From contig JANDJZ010000945.1 in the NCBI GenBank assembly GCA_027943245.1, forward strand, positions 1 to 17,631: DNA of 17,631 nt, in the 5' to 3' direction. Position 1 is the first letter of the stretch, and each line of letters opens with the position of its first letter. The notes below the pieces were generated by a model, which saw only the letters and a program-made list of their open reading frames with translations, had not been told where the DNA came from and did not search any database. This DNA comes from Acanthamoeba sp. SK_2022b (Eukaryota > Discosea > Longamoebia > Acanthamoebidae). Both the position numbers and the translations under genes were made by a program. Below are positions 9,311-17,631 of this stretch, piece after piece.

Positions 9311-11902
9311 ATGCTGGAATCATATCGCTCTCACGTCGCCGAACGCGCGGCCCTCGGCATTCCGCCGCTTCCGCTCTCGGCGCAGCAGACCGCCGATCTG
9401 ATCGAGCTGATCAAGGCCCCGCCCGCCGGAGAATCCGAGCAGGAGCTGCTGGACCTGCTGGCCCATCGCGTGCCGCCCGGCGTGGACGACGCGGCCAAGG
9501 TCAAGGCCTCCTTCCTGTCCGCCGTGGCCCATGGCGACTTCGCCGTGCCGTCGCTGTCGCGTGAGCGCGCCACTGAACTGCTGGGCACCATGGTGGGCGG
9601 CTATAACGTCAAACCGCTGATCGACCTGCTGAACGACGCCGCCGTCGGTCAGACCGCCGCCGAGGGCCTGAAGAAGACCCTTTTGATGTTCGACTTCTTC
9701 CACGACGTCGCCGAACTGGCTGAGCGGCGTTGGCCCGGCGCCGCCAACGCCCAGTCCGTTCTGGAATCCTGGGCCGAGGCCGAGTGGTTCACCAGCCGCG
9801 ACAAGGTCGCCGACAAGATCACCGTCACCGTCTTAAAGGTGACGGGCGAAACCAACACCGACGACCTGTCGCCTGCGCCCGACGCCTGGTCGCGCCCCGA
9901 CATTCCGCTGCACTATCTGGCCATGCTGAAGAACGCCCGCCCCGGCATCACGCCCGAGCAGGACGGCGTGCGCGGGCCGATGCAGTTCATCGAAGACCTG
10001 AAGGCCAAGGGCCATCTGGTCGCCTATGTCGGCGACGTGGTCGGCACCGGCTCGTCGCGCAAATCGGCGACCAACAGCGTGATCTGGGCCACCGGCCAGG
10101 ACATTCCCTTCGTGCCGAACAAGCGTTTCGGCGGCGTGACCCTGGGCGGCAAGATCGCCCCGATCTTCTTCAACACCCAGGAAGACAGCGGCGCCCTGCC
10201 GATCGAGGTGGATGTCACCCAACTGAACATGGGCGATGTGATCGACATCTATCCCTATGAGGGCAAGATCGAGCGCGACGGCGCCGTGGTCGAGACGTTC
10301 GCCCTGAAGAACCAGGTCCTGCTGGACGAGGTTCAGGCCGGGGGCCGCATCAATCTGATCATCGGCCGTTCGCTGACGGCGCGTGCGCGTGAGACGCTTG
10401 GCCTGGCCGCCTCGACCGTGTTCCGCCTGCCGGTCGAGCCTGAGGACACCGGCAAGGGCTACACCCTGGCGCAGAAGATGGTCGGCCGCGCCTGCGGCCT
10501 GCCGGAAGGCAAGGGCATCCGCCCCGGCACCTATTGCGAGCCGCGCATGACCACCGTGGGGTCGCAGGACACCACCGGCCCGATGACGCGCGACGAACTG
10601 AAGGACCTGGCCTGCCTGGGCTTCTCGGCCGACATGGTGATGCAGTCCTTCTGCCATACCGCCGCCTATCCCAAGCCGGTCGACGTCAAGACGCACCGCG
10701 AACTGCCCGAGTTCATCTCCAACCGCGGCGGCGTGGCCCTGCGTCCGGGCGACGGCGTGATCCACTCGTGGCTGAACCGCCTGCTGCTGCCCGACACCGT
10801 CGGCACCGGCGGCGACAGCCACACCCGCTTCCCCATCGGCATCTCCTTCCCCGCCGGTTCGGGTCTGGTGGCGTTCGGCGCGGCCACCGGCGTCATGCCG
10901 CTGGACATGCCGGAATCCATCCTGGTCCGCTTCAAGGGCGAGCTTCAGCCGGGCATCACTCTGCGCGATCTGGTCCACGCCATCCCCTATTACGCCATCA
11001 AGCAGGGTCTGCTGACGGTGGCCAAGGCGGGCAAGATCAACGCCTTCTCGGGCCGCGTGCTTGAGATCGAGGGTCTGCCGGACCTGAAGGTGGAGCAGGC
11101 GTTCGAACTGACCGACGCCTCGGCCGAGCGTTCGGCGGCGGGTTGCACCGTCAAGCTGAACAAGGAGCCGATCATCGAGTACATGACCTCCAACATCGTG
11201 CTGATGAAGAACATGATCGCCGATGGCTACGCCGACGCCCGCACGCTTCAGCGCCGCATCGACGCCATGGAGGCCTGGCTGGCCGCCCCGACCCTGCTGG
11301 AGGCCGACGCCGACGCCGAATACGCCCATGTCATCGAGATCGACCTGGCGGACGTGACCGAGCCGGTCCTGTGCGCCCCGAACGACCCCGACGACGCGCG
11401 CCTGCTGTCGTCGGTGCAGGAGACCCCGATCGACGAGGTCTTCATCGGTTCGTGCATGACCAACATCGGCCACTTCCGCGCGGCCTCGCTGCTGCTGAAG
11501 GGCAAGAAGGACATCCTGATTCCGTTCAGGGTCGCCCCGCCGACCAAGATGGACGCCGCCGAACTGACCAAGGAAGGCCACTATTCGACCCTGGGCGGCG
11601 CAGGCGCGCGCATGGAGATGCCGGGCTGTTCGCTGTGCATGGGCAACCAGGCCCAGGTGAAGGAAGGCGCCACCGTCGTCTCGACCTCGACCCGCAACTT
11701 CCCCAACCGTCTGGGCAAGGGTTCGAACGTCTATCTGGCCTCGGCCGAACTGGCGGCGGTCGCCTCCAAGCTGGGCCGCATCCCGACCGTGGCGGAATAC
11801 ATGGCCGAGATGGGCGTCATCGACGGCGCCCGCGACGAGGTCTACCGCTACATGAACTTCGACCAGATCCCGGAATATGCGGATCGGTTTGCTGCTGAAT
11901 AG
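9311..11902 (+). CDS. acnB: Aconitate hydratase B (bifunctional aconitase / 2-methylisocitrate dehydratase)
   Basis: Converts citrate to isocitrate in the TCA cycle with a [4Fe-4S] cluster. AcnB proteins can also hydrate 2-methyl-cis-aconitate and, without the cluster, bind mRNA. It is 863 residues (E. coli 865). The AcnB order is clear: the N-terminal HEAT-like domain from [20 protein letters not shown], then the swivel domain with [20 protein letters not shown] (243-262), then domains 1-3 with [12 protein letters not shown] (497-508). Cluster ligands are Cys715 (GSCMTN), Cys773 and Cys776 ([10 protein letters not shown]), matching 710/769/772 of E. coli. The frame is intact and ends at TAG 11900-11902, followed 24 bp later by a strong terminator. 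It lies downstream of oxyR on the same strand. An AcnA homologue is also present at 14682-17408. Confidence 0.97.
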   Translation: MLESYRSHVAERAALGIPPLPLSAQQTADLIELIKAPPAGESEQELLDLLAHRVPPGVDDAAKVKASFLSAVAHGDFAVPSLSRERATELLGTMVGGYNVKPLIDLLNDAAVGQTAAEGLKKTLLMFDFFHDVAELAERRWPGAANAQSVLESWAEAEWFTSRDKVADKITVTVLKVTGETNTDDLSPAPDAWSRPDIPLHYLAMLKNARPGITPEQDGVRGPMQFIEDLKAKGHLVAYVGDVVGTGSSRKSATNSVIWATGQDIPFVPNKRFGGVTLGGKIAPIFFNTQEDSGALPIEVDVTQLNMGDVIDIYPYEGKIERDGAVVETFALKNQVLLDEVQAGGRINLIIGRSLTARARETLGLAASTVFRLPVEPEDTGKGYTLAQKMVGRACGLPEGKGIRPGTYCEPRMTTVGSQDTTGPMTRDELKDLACLGFSADMVMQSFCHTAAYPKPVDVKTHRELPEFISNRGGVALRPGDGVIHSWLNRLLLPDTVGTGGDSHTRFPIGISFPAGSGLVAFGAATGVMPLDMPESILVRFKGELQPGITLRDLVHAIPYYAIKQGLLTVAKAGKINAFSGRVLEIEGLPDLKVEQAFELTDASAERSAAGCTVKLNKEPIIEYMTSNIVLMKNMIADGYADARTLQRRIDAMEAWLAAPTLLEADADAEYAHVIEIDLADVTEPVLCAPNDPDDARLLSSVQETPIDEVFIGSCMTNIGHFRAASLLLKGKKDILIPFRVAPPTKMDAAELTKEGHYSTLGGAGARMEMPGCSLCMGNQAQVKEGATVVSTSTRNFPNRLGKGSNVYLASAELAAVASKLGRIPTVAEYMAEMGVIDGARDEVYRYMNFDQIPEYADRFAAE

Positions 11903-11926
11903 GCGGAACGACAGTCTGAAATGACG

Positions 11927-11960
11927 AAGGGCCGACGGAAATATCCGTCGGCCCTTTCTT
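11927..11960 (+). terminator. Intrinsic terminator of acnB
   Basis: AAGGGCCGACGGA (11927-11939) pairs perfectly over 13 bp with TCCGTCGGCCCTT (11944-11956) around AATA, followed by TCTT. It starts 24 bp after the acnB stop. The other strand has only a poor U-run. Confidence 0.85.
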
Positions 11961-11970
11961 CTGGAAGGAA

Positions 11971-11987
11971 GCGGCGGGACACGCCGC
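11971..11987 (-). terminator. Possible terminator hairpin of the SDR gene
   Basis: GCGGCG (11971-11976) pairs with CGCCGC (11982-11987) around a 5-base loop. On the minus strand it begins 3 bases after the SDR stop and is followed by TTCCTTCC. The stem is short and the pyrimidine tract mixed, so this is tentative. The acnB terminator hairpin just beyond could also stop this transcript. Confidence 0.4.
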
Positions 11988-11990
11988 ACT

Positions 11991-12779
11991 TCAGGCCTCG
12001 CTGCGGTAGCGGTCGGCCAGTTGGTTGACGCCGAAGCTGGGCAGCATGGCCTGGCGCGCAGTCTGCAGTCTGTCCCACAGCCCCGCGTCGTCCAGCGGCG
12101 GTATGGTGACTAGTTCGCGCCGGTCAAAGCCGATCAGGGCCGCATCGACCAGATCATCCACCTCCATCAGCGACGGGATCTTTGCTCGATCCGCGCCGGA
12201 GCGATCCCAGATTTCGGTGCGCGTGGCCGCCGGCAGCACCGCCTGGACATAGACGCCCTTGGGACCAAGCTCGTTGGCCAGACCCTGCGACAGATACAGG
12301 ACGAAGGCCTTGGTCGCCCCATAGACCGACAGACCCAGTTCCGGCGCCAGTCCGACGACAGAGCCGATATTGATGATCGCTCCCTGCCCCGCCTTGATGA
12401 AGCGCGGCGCAACCGCGCTGGCGAGGGCCGCGACAGCCGAGGCGTTCAGGCTGACCAGCGTCATGATGTCGCCTGCCTCCTGTCGGGTGAAGCCGCCGCT
12501 CAGGCTGGCGCCCGCATTATTGACCAGAACCCCGATCCGCTCGTCGTCCCGCAGACGCGCCACGACCGCCTCCACATCCTCGACCCGGGTCAGGTCGGCG
12601 GCCAGCACCTCGATCTTCACCCCCGTCTCCGCCCGCAGCCGTTCAGCCAGGGTCTCCATCCGCGTCTTGTCGCGGGCGACCAGAACCAGATCATGCCCGC
12701 GCCGCGCGAACCGGTCGGCATAGGTCGCCCCGATGCCGCTGGAGGCGCCGGTGATGAGAACGGAAGGAAGGGTGGACAT
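11991..12779 (-). CDS. Short-chain dehydrogenase/reductase (classical SDR)
   Basis: NAD(P)-dependent oxidoreductase of the classical SDR family. The substrate cannot be told from sequence. From the ATG at 12779 it has 262 residues with the full set of motifs: TGASSGIG (10-17) for the cofactor, an Arg at 36 after the second strand (VARD) suggesting NADP(H), AADL (60-63), NNAG (87-90), Asn112, Ser140 and the catalytic Tyr153-x3-Lys157 (YGATK). The start is set by AGGAG about 8 bp upstream. An 18-codon upstream extension would run into the promoter and operator and is not used. It is divergent from a TetR gene 103 bp away, the usual arrangement for a repressor controlling its neighbour. Confidence 0.92.
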   Translation of the reverse strand: MSTLPSVLITGASSGIGATYADRFARRGHDLVLVARDKTRMETLAERLRAETGVKIEVLAADLTRVEDVEAVVARLRDDERIGVLVNNAGASLSGGFTRQEAGDIMTLVSLNASAVAALASAVAPRFIKAGQGAIINIGSVVGLAPELGLSVYGATKAFVLYLSQGLANELGPKGVYVQAVLPAATRTEIWDRSGADRAKIPSLMEVDDLVDAALIGFDRRELVTIPPLDDAGLWDRLQTARQAMLPSFGVNQLADRYRSEA

Positions 12780-12803
12780 GTCGTCGGCTCCTGTCGCCAG
12801 TTT

Positions 12804-12825
12804 AATCATGACAGCCATCATGATT
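12804..12825. promoter_or_regulatory. TetR-type operator 1, perfect dyad
   Basis: AATCATGA (12804-12811) and TCATGATT (12818-12825) form a perfect 8-bp inverted repeat with a 6-bp spacer. It overlaps the SDR -10 region and so is well placed for repression by the neighbouring TetR protein. Confidence 0.65.
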
Positions 12826-12833
12826 GTTGTCAA
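12805..12833 (-). promoter_or_regulatory. Promoter of the SDR gene
   Basis: On the minus strand a perfect -35 TTGACA (12833-12828), a 17-bp spacer, then CATGAT (12810-12805, 4/6). Predicted leader is about 20 bases with the AGGAG inside it. The first operator repeat (12804-12825) covers the -10 and most of the spacer. Confidence 0.65.
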
Positions 12834-12853
12834 ATATGACGCCCATCATGTAT
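12832..12853. promoter_or_regulatory. TetR-type operator 2, imperfect copy of operator 1
   Basis: AAATATGA (12832-12839), a 6-bp spacer and TCATGTAT (12846-12853). It matches operator 1 at 16 of 22 positions in the same register, 28 bp further on, and lies on the TetR side. Its -35 neighbour may be TTGTCA at 12827-12832. This suggests joint control of both genes, including self-repression of the TetR gene. Confidence 0.55.
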
Positions 12854-12882
12854 CCGTCAATGCCTGAACAGGAGACGAGGCC

Positions 12883-13443
12883 ATGAAGGTCAGCCGCGAC
12901 CAGATGCAGGCGAACCGCCAACGCATCCTCGATGCAGCCGGGGAAAGGTTCCGCGAAAAGGGGTTCGAGGCCGTCAGCGTCTCCGAGGTGATGAAGGCGG
13001 CCGGTCTGACGCACGGCGGCTTCTACGGCCATTTCTCGTCCAAGGACGACCTGATCGCCGAAACCCTGTCACATCTGGCGGACCAAAGCCTGCGGTCGCG
13101 TCCGGCCAGCCTGGACGCCTATGTGGACGACTATCTGTCCCCCCGGCATCGCGACAATCTCGGGCGCGGCTGCGCCACAGCAGCCCTAGCGTCCGACGCC
13201 CGACGCCAGTCCGGCAAGGGCCGGACCGTCATATCCGACGCCGTGGCCTCCCAGATCGCACGCTTCACCGACGCCCTGTCCACGCACGACGGCGCCGAAG
13301 ACGCCCGCCGCGAAGCCATCGGCACATGGTCCGCCATGGTCGGCGCCCTCATCCTGGCCCGGTCCGTGGAGGGCGAGGCCCTGTCCGATGAAATCCTGAC
13401 CTCAACCAAAGACTGGATTCGACAAGGGCGCAGTCAGGGCTGA
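12883..13443 (+). CDS. TetR-family transcriptional repressor
   Basis: DNA-binding repressor of 186 residues. The N-terminal TetR domain is clear: NRQRILDAAGERFREKGFEA (11-30), VSVSEVMKAAGLTHGGFYGH (31-50) with the helix-turn-helix, then FSSKDDLIAETL. The C-terminal part (GCATAALASDARRQ, then WSAMVGALILARSVEG) looks like a common class of ligand-binding TetR regulators, but no ligand can be named. The ATG has AGGAG (12870-12874) 8 bp upstream. It is divergent from the SDR gene with two operator-like dyads between, so the SDR gene and itself are the likely targets. Its TGA overlaps the last codons of the S41 peptidase gene on the other strand by 10 bp. Confidence 0.93.
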   Translation: MKVSRDQMQANRQRILDAAGERFREKGFEAVSVSEVMKAAGLTHGGFYGHFSSKDDLIAETLSHLADQSLRSRPASLDAYVDDYLSPRHRDNLGRGCATAALASDARRQSGKGRTVISDAVASQIARFTDALSTHDGAEDARREAIGTWSAMVGALILARSVEGEALSDEILTSTKDWIRQGRSQG

Positions 13444-14522
13444 TCCCCCGACGATGCATCCAGCGAGGCCAGTCCCTCCTCAGCGATCTCGCGGCGGACG
13501 CCTTGTGCGTCCTTAAGGACGGCCTCCAGCGCCAGACGATGGGCGCGGGTCAAAGCCTGTTCGCTCGGAACCTCGACATCAGGGCTTACGCCGACGCCTT
13601 CCCAGTTCGCGCCGGTCAGGGTGTTGGCGACCTGCTCCATCGGAATGAAGGCGGCGAAACCCTTGGCCAGGGGTCGAAAACCACCCGGCGTGGCGGCGCC
13701 ATAGGTCGTCTGTCCGATCAGGGTCGCCCGGCGCAGGGCCTGCAGGTCATAGGCGAACTCTTCAGCGCCGGAGCCGGTTCGCTTGTCGATCAGCACAAAG
13801 ACCGGCCTGTCCGCGAAGTTCGGCGTCCTGAGTTCGGCGTAATAGGTTCGACTGGCCGTGGCGTCGTGCGGGTTCTGGGTTCTGACGGTAGGGGTGCGCT
13901 CGCTCACCAGATGGCCGATTGCATTCGCCACCCCGGCCGGATCGCCGCCAGGCGCGCCCCGGACATCGATAATCAGCGCGCTGACATCCGACAGCATGTT
14001 CAATCCGGCGGCCAGTTTCTCGGCGCTGGGCGGGCTGTCCAGGAACATTCGAACACGTAGATAGCCCACATTGCCGGCCAGCCAGCGGACCTCGGGAATC
14101 TCGCCGCCGCGAAGACGCACCTCTTCCTGAAAGGCCGCCACGTCTTCCGTTGTCGGCGGCGCCTCGCTGAAGCCTGCCGTGACCTCAGGCCCCACATAGC
14201 GGACGCGGAAGTGGCGATCATCAACGACCGGCGCGATCTGGGTGTCGATCAGGGCCAACAATCCGGCGGCGGTGCGCGCCTCGCGAAACGCGCCGCGCCG
14301 CTCCATCGCCTCTATCGTCCGTGCTGCCGCGATGCCCCGATCATGAAAGGCGAACCGCTCTCTCAGCACCTGCGCCAGCGACAGAACCACCGCGCGATTA
14401 TCGGCGGCGCTCATCGTCACGGCGGATGGGTCCGCATTCGACACCGGTTGTGCAGCAGAAACGTCAGGAATGAACGCAAGGGTGATCGCGGCCGCGCAGG
14501 CAGCGGAAATTGTTCGGATCAT
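13434..14522 (-). CDS. Exported S41-family peptidase (IRBP-like, non-PDZ)
   Basis: Secreted or periplasmic serine peptidase of family S41, of the type with an N-terminal IRBP-like helical domain. From the ATG at 14522 it has 362 residues. MIRTISAACAAAITLAFIPD is a signal peptide with a likely cut after VSA at residue 23. The helical domain runs to DDRHFRVRY (101-109). The catalytic domain has LIIDVRGAPGGDP (183-195), RTGSGAEEFAYDL (248-260, with Ser251 in the S41 serine position), TTYGAATPGG and GVGVSPDVEVP. An in-frame extension of 27 codons would bury the signal peptide and is not used. No PDZ domain is seen. The substrate is unknown. It is convergent with and overlaps the TetR gene by 10 bp. 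A weak GAGAG is the only ribosome site. Confidence 0.88.
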   Translation of the reverse strand: MIRTISAACAAAITLAFIPDVSAAQPVSNADPSAVTMSAADNRAVVLSLAQVLRERFAFHDRGIAAARTIEAMERRGAFREARTAAGLLALIDTQIAPVVDDRHFRVRYVGPEVTAGFSEAPPTTEDVAAFQEEVRLRGGEIPEVRWLAGNVGYLRVRMFLDSPPSAEKLAAGLNMLSDVSALIIDVRGAPGGDPAGVANAIGHLVSERTPTVRTQNPHDATASRTYYAELRTPNFADRPVFVLIDKRTGSGAEEFAYDLQALRRATLIGQTTYGAATPGGFRPLAKGFAAFIPMEQVANTLTGANWEGVGVSPDVEVPSEQALTRAHRLALEAVLKDAQGVRREIAEEGLASLDASSGDQP

Positions 14523-14627
14523 GAGGCTCTCTCTGCGGTCTTCACGCATCAAGGAGGCTTCCGGCAGGGCGAACGGATGCACGTCAGCGAAAAGTTTCCA
14601 CAAATCACGGTCCCATCACCCACGAAA

Positions 14628-14657
14628 AAAGGCCGGTGGATTGCTCCACCGGCCTTT
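14628..14657 (-). terminator. Intrinsic terminator of acnA
   Basis: AAAGGCCGGTGGA (14628-14640) pairs perfectly with TCCACCGGCCTTT (14645-14657) around a 4-base loop. On the minus strand the stem ends in a run of six T, the U-tract of a strong terminator. It begins 24 bp after the acnA stop and separates acnA from the S41 gene on the same strand. Confidence 0.9.
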
Positions 14658-14681
14658 GCCGTATTCCACTGAAGCCGCGCC

Positions 14682-15051
14682 TTACTCAGCGGCGATGGGG
14701 GCTTCGGCTTCGGGGCCGCCTGCGAGGTTGCGCAGGACGTAGGGCATGACGCCGCCCGCGCGCAGATAGTCCAGCTCGGTCTGGTTATCGATGCGGCAGC
14801 GGACCGGGAAACGGGCCATCTTGCCGTCCGACGGGCGGAACAGCTCGACCCACAGGTCCTGGCGCGGCTTCAGCTTGCCGATGTTGGCGTCGGTCAGGCC
14901 GCGGATCGTGACGATCTCTTCGCCGGTCAGGCCCAGCTTCAGCCAGCCGTCCTGCTTGAACTGCAGCGGCACCACGCCCATGCCGACCAGGTTCGAACGG
15001 TGGATGCGCTCGAAGCTTTCGGCGATGACGGCGCGAACGCCCAGCAGGTTC

Positions 15052-15092
<41 letters not shown>

Positions 15093-15230
15093 TTCCTTGC
15101 CGGCGAAGACGACCAGAGGACGGCCTTCCGACTGGTAGCGCATGGCCGCGTCGTAGATCGACATGGTGTCGCCCGACGGGAAGTGCTTGGTCACGCCGCC
15201 TTCGATTTCCGGCGTGATGCGGTTCTTGAT

Positions 15231-15263
<33 letters not shown>

Positions 15264-16531
15264 TTCGTGGTTGCCGCGGCGGGCGCCGTAGCTGTTGAAC
15301 TCGGCCGCCTCGACGCCATGGTTGGTCAGATAGACGCCGGCGGGCGAGGTCTTCTTGATCGAACCGGCCGGGCTGATGTGGTCGGTGGTGATGCTGTCGC
15401 CGAAGATGGCCAGGACGCGCGCTTCCACGATGTCCTGAACCGGGGTCAGCTCCATCGAAAGGCCTTCGAAATAGGGCGGGTTGGCGACATAGGTCGACTT
15501 GTCGTCCCACTCATAGGTCTGGCCGCCGGTGACCTTGATCGCCTGCCAGTGCTTGTCGCCCTTGAAGACGTCCTTGTAGCGTTTGGCGAACATGGCCGGG
15601 GTGACCGACTTCTTCTGGATGTCGGCAATCTCCTGGCTGGTCGGCCAGATGTCCTTCAGGAAGACGTCCTTGCCCTTCTTGTCCTGGCCGATCGGATCCT
15701 TGGTGATGTCGATACGCATCGAACCGGCGATGGCGTAGGCCACGACCAGCGGCGGCGAGGCCAGGTAGTTGGCCTGGACGTCCGGGTTCACGCGACCTTC
15801 GAAGTTGCGGTTGCCCGACAGGACGGACGTCGCGACCAGGGCGTTGTCGTTGATCGCCTTGGAGATGGCCGGGTCCAGCGGGCCCGAGTTGCCGATGCAG
15901 GTGGTGCAGCCATAGCCGACCAGGTTGAAGCCCAGGGCGTCCAGGTCCTTCTGCAGACCGGCGTCGTTCAGATAGTCGGTGACGACCTGCGAGCCGGGGG
16001 CCAGCGAGGTCTTGACCCAGGGCTTGGCCTTCAGGCCCAGGGCATGGGCCTTGCGCGCCACCAGACCGGCGGCGATCAAGACCGACGGGTTGGAGGTGTT
16101 GGTGCAGGAGGTGATGGCCGCGATGACCACGTCGCCGTCGCCGACGGTGAACTTCTGGCCCTCGACATCGGCGCGCGGGGCGTCGGACGGACGGTTGAAG
16201 ACTTCGGTCAGGGCGGTCTCGAACGACGGGGCGGCGGTGGTCAGCTCGACCCGGTCCTGCGGACGCTTGGGACCGGCCAGCGACGGCACGACGGTCGAGA
16301 TGTCCAGTTCCAGCACATCGGTGAAGACCGGATCTTCCGAGGTTTCGTCGATCCACAGGCCCTGGGCCTTGGCATAGGCTTCGACCAGGGCGACGCGCGC
16401 CTTGTCGCGGCCCGTGGCGGTCAGATAGCCGATGGTGGCGGCGGATACGGGGAAGAAGCCGCAGGTGGCGCCGTATTCCGGGGCCATGTTGGCGATGGTC
16501 GCCTGATCTTCGATCGTCATGTTCGGCAGGG

Positions 16532-16585
<54 letters not shown>

Positions 16586-17408
16586 GGGTGACGGTCAGGA
16601 CCAGATCGGTCGCGGTCGCGCCTTCCGGCAGACGGCCGGTCAGCTTGAAGCCGATGACTTCGGGGATCAGCATGGGGATCGGCTGGCCCAGCATGGCGGC
16701 CTCGGCCTCGATGCCGCCCACGCCCCAACCCAGCACGGCCAGGCCGTTGATCATGGTGGTGTGGCTGTCGGTGCCCACGACGGTGTCGGGATAGGCGACC
16801 GTCTTCTTGCCTTCGTCGATGGTCCAGACGGTCTGGGCCAGGTTCTCCAGGTTCACCTGGTGGCAGATGCCGGTGCCGGGGGGAACGACGCGGAAGTTGT
16901 TGAAGGCCGACGAACCCCAGCGCAGGAAGTTGTAGCGCTCGATGTTGCGCTCATATTCGCGCTCGACGTTCTGGCCGAACGACTTGGCGGTGCCGAAATT
17001 GTCAACCATCACCGAGTGGTCGATGACCAGATCGACAGGGACCAGCGGGTTGATCTTGGCCGCGTCGGCGCCCAGGGCGGACATGGCGTCGCGCATGGCG
17101 GCCAGGTCGACCACGGCGGGAACGCCGGTGAAGTCCTGCATCAGGACGCGGGCCGGACGGAAGGCGATCTCGTGCTCGACGGCGCCCTTGTTCTCGATCC
17201 AGGCGGCGACAGCCTTCAGGTCGGCTTCGGTGACGGAGACGCCGTCTTCGTTGCGCAGCAGGTTCTCGAGAAGCACCTTCATCGAGCGCGGCAGACGGGA
17301 AATCCCGGCAAGCCCTGCTTCCTCAGCGGCGGGAAGGCTGTAATAGGCGTATTTCTTACGCCCGACGGCAAGGTCCTGGCGGGTCTTGAGGCTGTCGATT
17401 GACGGCAT
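14682..17408 (-). CDS. acnA: Aconitate hydratase A
   Basis: Iron-sulfur aconitase of the AcnA/IRP1 type, interconverting citrate and isocitrate in the TCA cycle. In enterobacteria AcnA is the more oxidant-stable of the two aconitases. It is 908 residues from ATG 17408, with AGAGGA 7 bp upstream. The start [20 protein letters not shown] is typical. It has [21 protein letters not shown] at 212-232 and the three cluster ligands Cys435 ([10 protein letters not shown]), Cys501 and Cys504 ([13 protein letters not shown]), which have the same numbers as in E. coli AcnA. The swivel domain has [13 protein letters not shown] (670-682) and [12 protein letters not shown] (774-785). The frame is intact. 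It is monocistronic by appearance, with a strong terminator. It is convergent with acnB, with three other genes between. Confidence 0.98.
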
Positions 17409-17521
17409 GGAGCATTCCTCTGGTCAGCGCCGCCCGACAATCCGGTTGCGCCTTCGCGCGACAGACGCAGCGGCTCACAGGACCCCTGCGCGCGCGGCGA
17501 AAGCCTGCTGCGGCAACCGCG

Positions 17522-17550
17522 CATATAGTCCTGCGTGATCCCACCGTCCA
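17522..17550 (-). promoter_or_regulatory. Candidate promoter of acnA
   Basis: On the minus strand TGGACG (17550-17545), a 17-bp spacer, then TATATG (17527-17522), each 4/6 of the sigma-70 consensus. The predicted leader is about 107 bases, so the assignment is uncertain. Confidence 0.3.
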
Positions 17551-17553
17551 TGA

Positions 17554-17574
17554 GTCCACACCCCTGACGTGGAC
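17554..17574. promoter_or_regulatory. Inverted repeat GTCCAC-N9-GTGGAC upstream of acnA
   Basis: GTCCAC (17554-17559) and GTGGAC (17569-17574) form a perfect 6-bp dyad. It sits just upstream of the candidate acnA -35, where an activator or repressor could bind. The regulator is unknown. Confidence 0.35.
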
Positions 17575-17596
17575 ATTGAGAAGGGTTCGCAACATT

Positions 17597-17626
17597 ATCG
17601 CCCAGATCGGCATCGCCCAGATCGGC
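17597..17626. repeat. Perfect tandem duplication of a 15-bp unit
   Basis: ATCGCCCAGATCGGC occurs twice head to tail (17597-17611 and 17612-17626) near the window end, upstream of acnA. A multiple of three, it could be inside a coding region that starts or ends beyond the window, but no gene can be assigned. Confidence 0.6.
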
Positions 17627-17631
17627 CCGCC

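Noticed and set aside
9833..11989. 718-codon open frame on the minus strand over acnB
   Set aside because: A shadow of acnB: long stop-free antisense frames are expected in GC-rich genes, the translation is low-complexity His/Gly/Arg/Asp-rich, and acnB itself is unmistakable.
12780..12833. 18-codon N-terminal extension of the SDR protein
   Set aside because: It would lie across the promoter and operator, and the AGGAG supports the ATG at 12779.
14523..14603. 27-codon N-terminal extension of the S41 peptidase
   Set aside because: It would place the signal peptide internally; the start at 14522 puts it at the N-terminus.
15000..17402. 800-codon open frame on the plus strand over acnA
   Set aside because: Same reason: antisense to a complete AcnA, biased composition and no recognisable domain.

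Overview
The window is GC-rich DNA (strong G/C preference at third codon positions) from an alphaproteobacterium. A Caulobacterales member such as Brevundimonas or Caulobacter is the best guess. This rests on the F1 operon order atpH-atpA-atpG-atpD, an Ala/Lys/Pro-rich N-terminal extension on AtpD, and the general look of the proteins. The genus is inference, since no rRNA or tRNA lies in the window.

Layout. Bases 1-4018, minus strand: the F1 ATP synthase operon atpH (delta), atpA (alpha), atpG (gamma) and atpD (beta, cut by the window edge). Bases 4019-4356: a 338-bp divergent control region. Bases 4357-5972, plus strand: a TerC-family membrane protein and an exported plant-type glutaminyl cyclase, 5 bp apart. 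Bases 5969-9145: a peroxide-defence block with ahpD and a small-subunit catalase on minus and oxyR divergent on plus. The oxyR-catalase gap carries an ATAG-N7-CTAT OxyR-type site. Bases 9311-11902, plus: aconitase B, followed by a clear terminator. Bases 11991-13443: a divergent SDR oxidoreductase/TetR repressor pair with two operator-like repeats between them. Bases 13434-14522, minus: an exported S41-family (IRBP-like) peptidase. Bases 14682-17408, minus: aconitase A with its own intrinsic terminator, then about 220 bp of upstream DNA.

How it fits together. Most of it is central metabolism (ATP synthase and both aconitase types) plus oxidative-stress defence (catalase, AhpD, OxyR). The SDR/TetR pair looks like a self-contained repressor-controlled unit.

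Three genes are broken by indels: atpA twice, the TerC gene twice, the catalase gene once. All five breaks lie between about 2.05 and 7.73 kb. Because atpA is normally essential and the protein on both sides of each break is well conserved, sequence or assembly error is the simplest explanation.

I found no CRISPR array, mobile element, phage gene, toxin-antitoxin pair, defence island or RNA gene, and no convincing new biological system. The most interesting points are an OxyR with a single cysteine (no resolving cysteine), the paired SDR/TetR operators, and the closeness of acnB and acnA.
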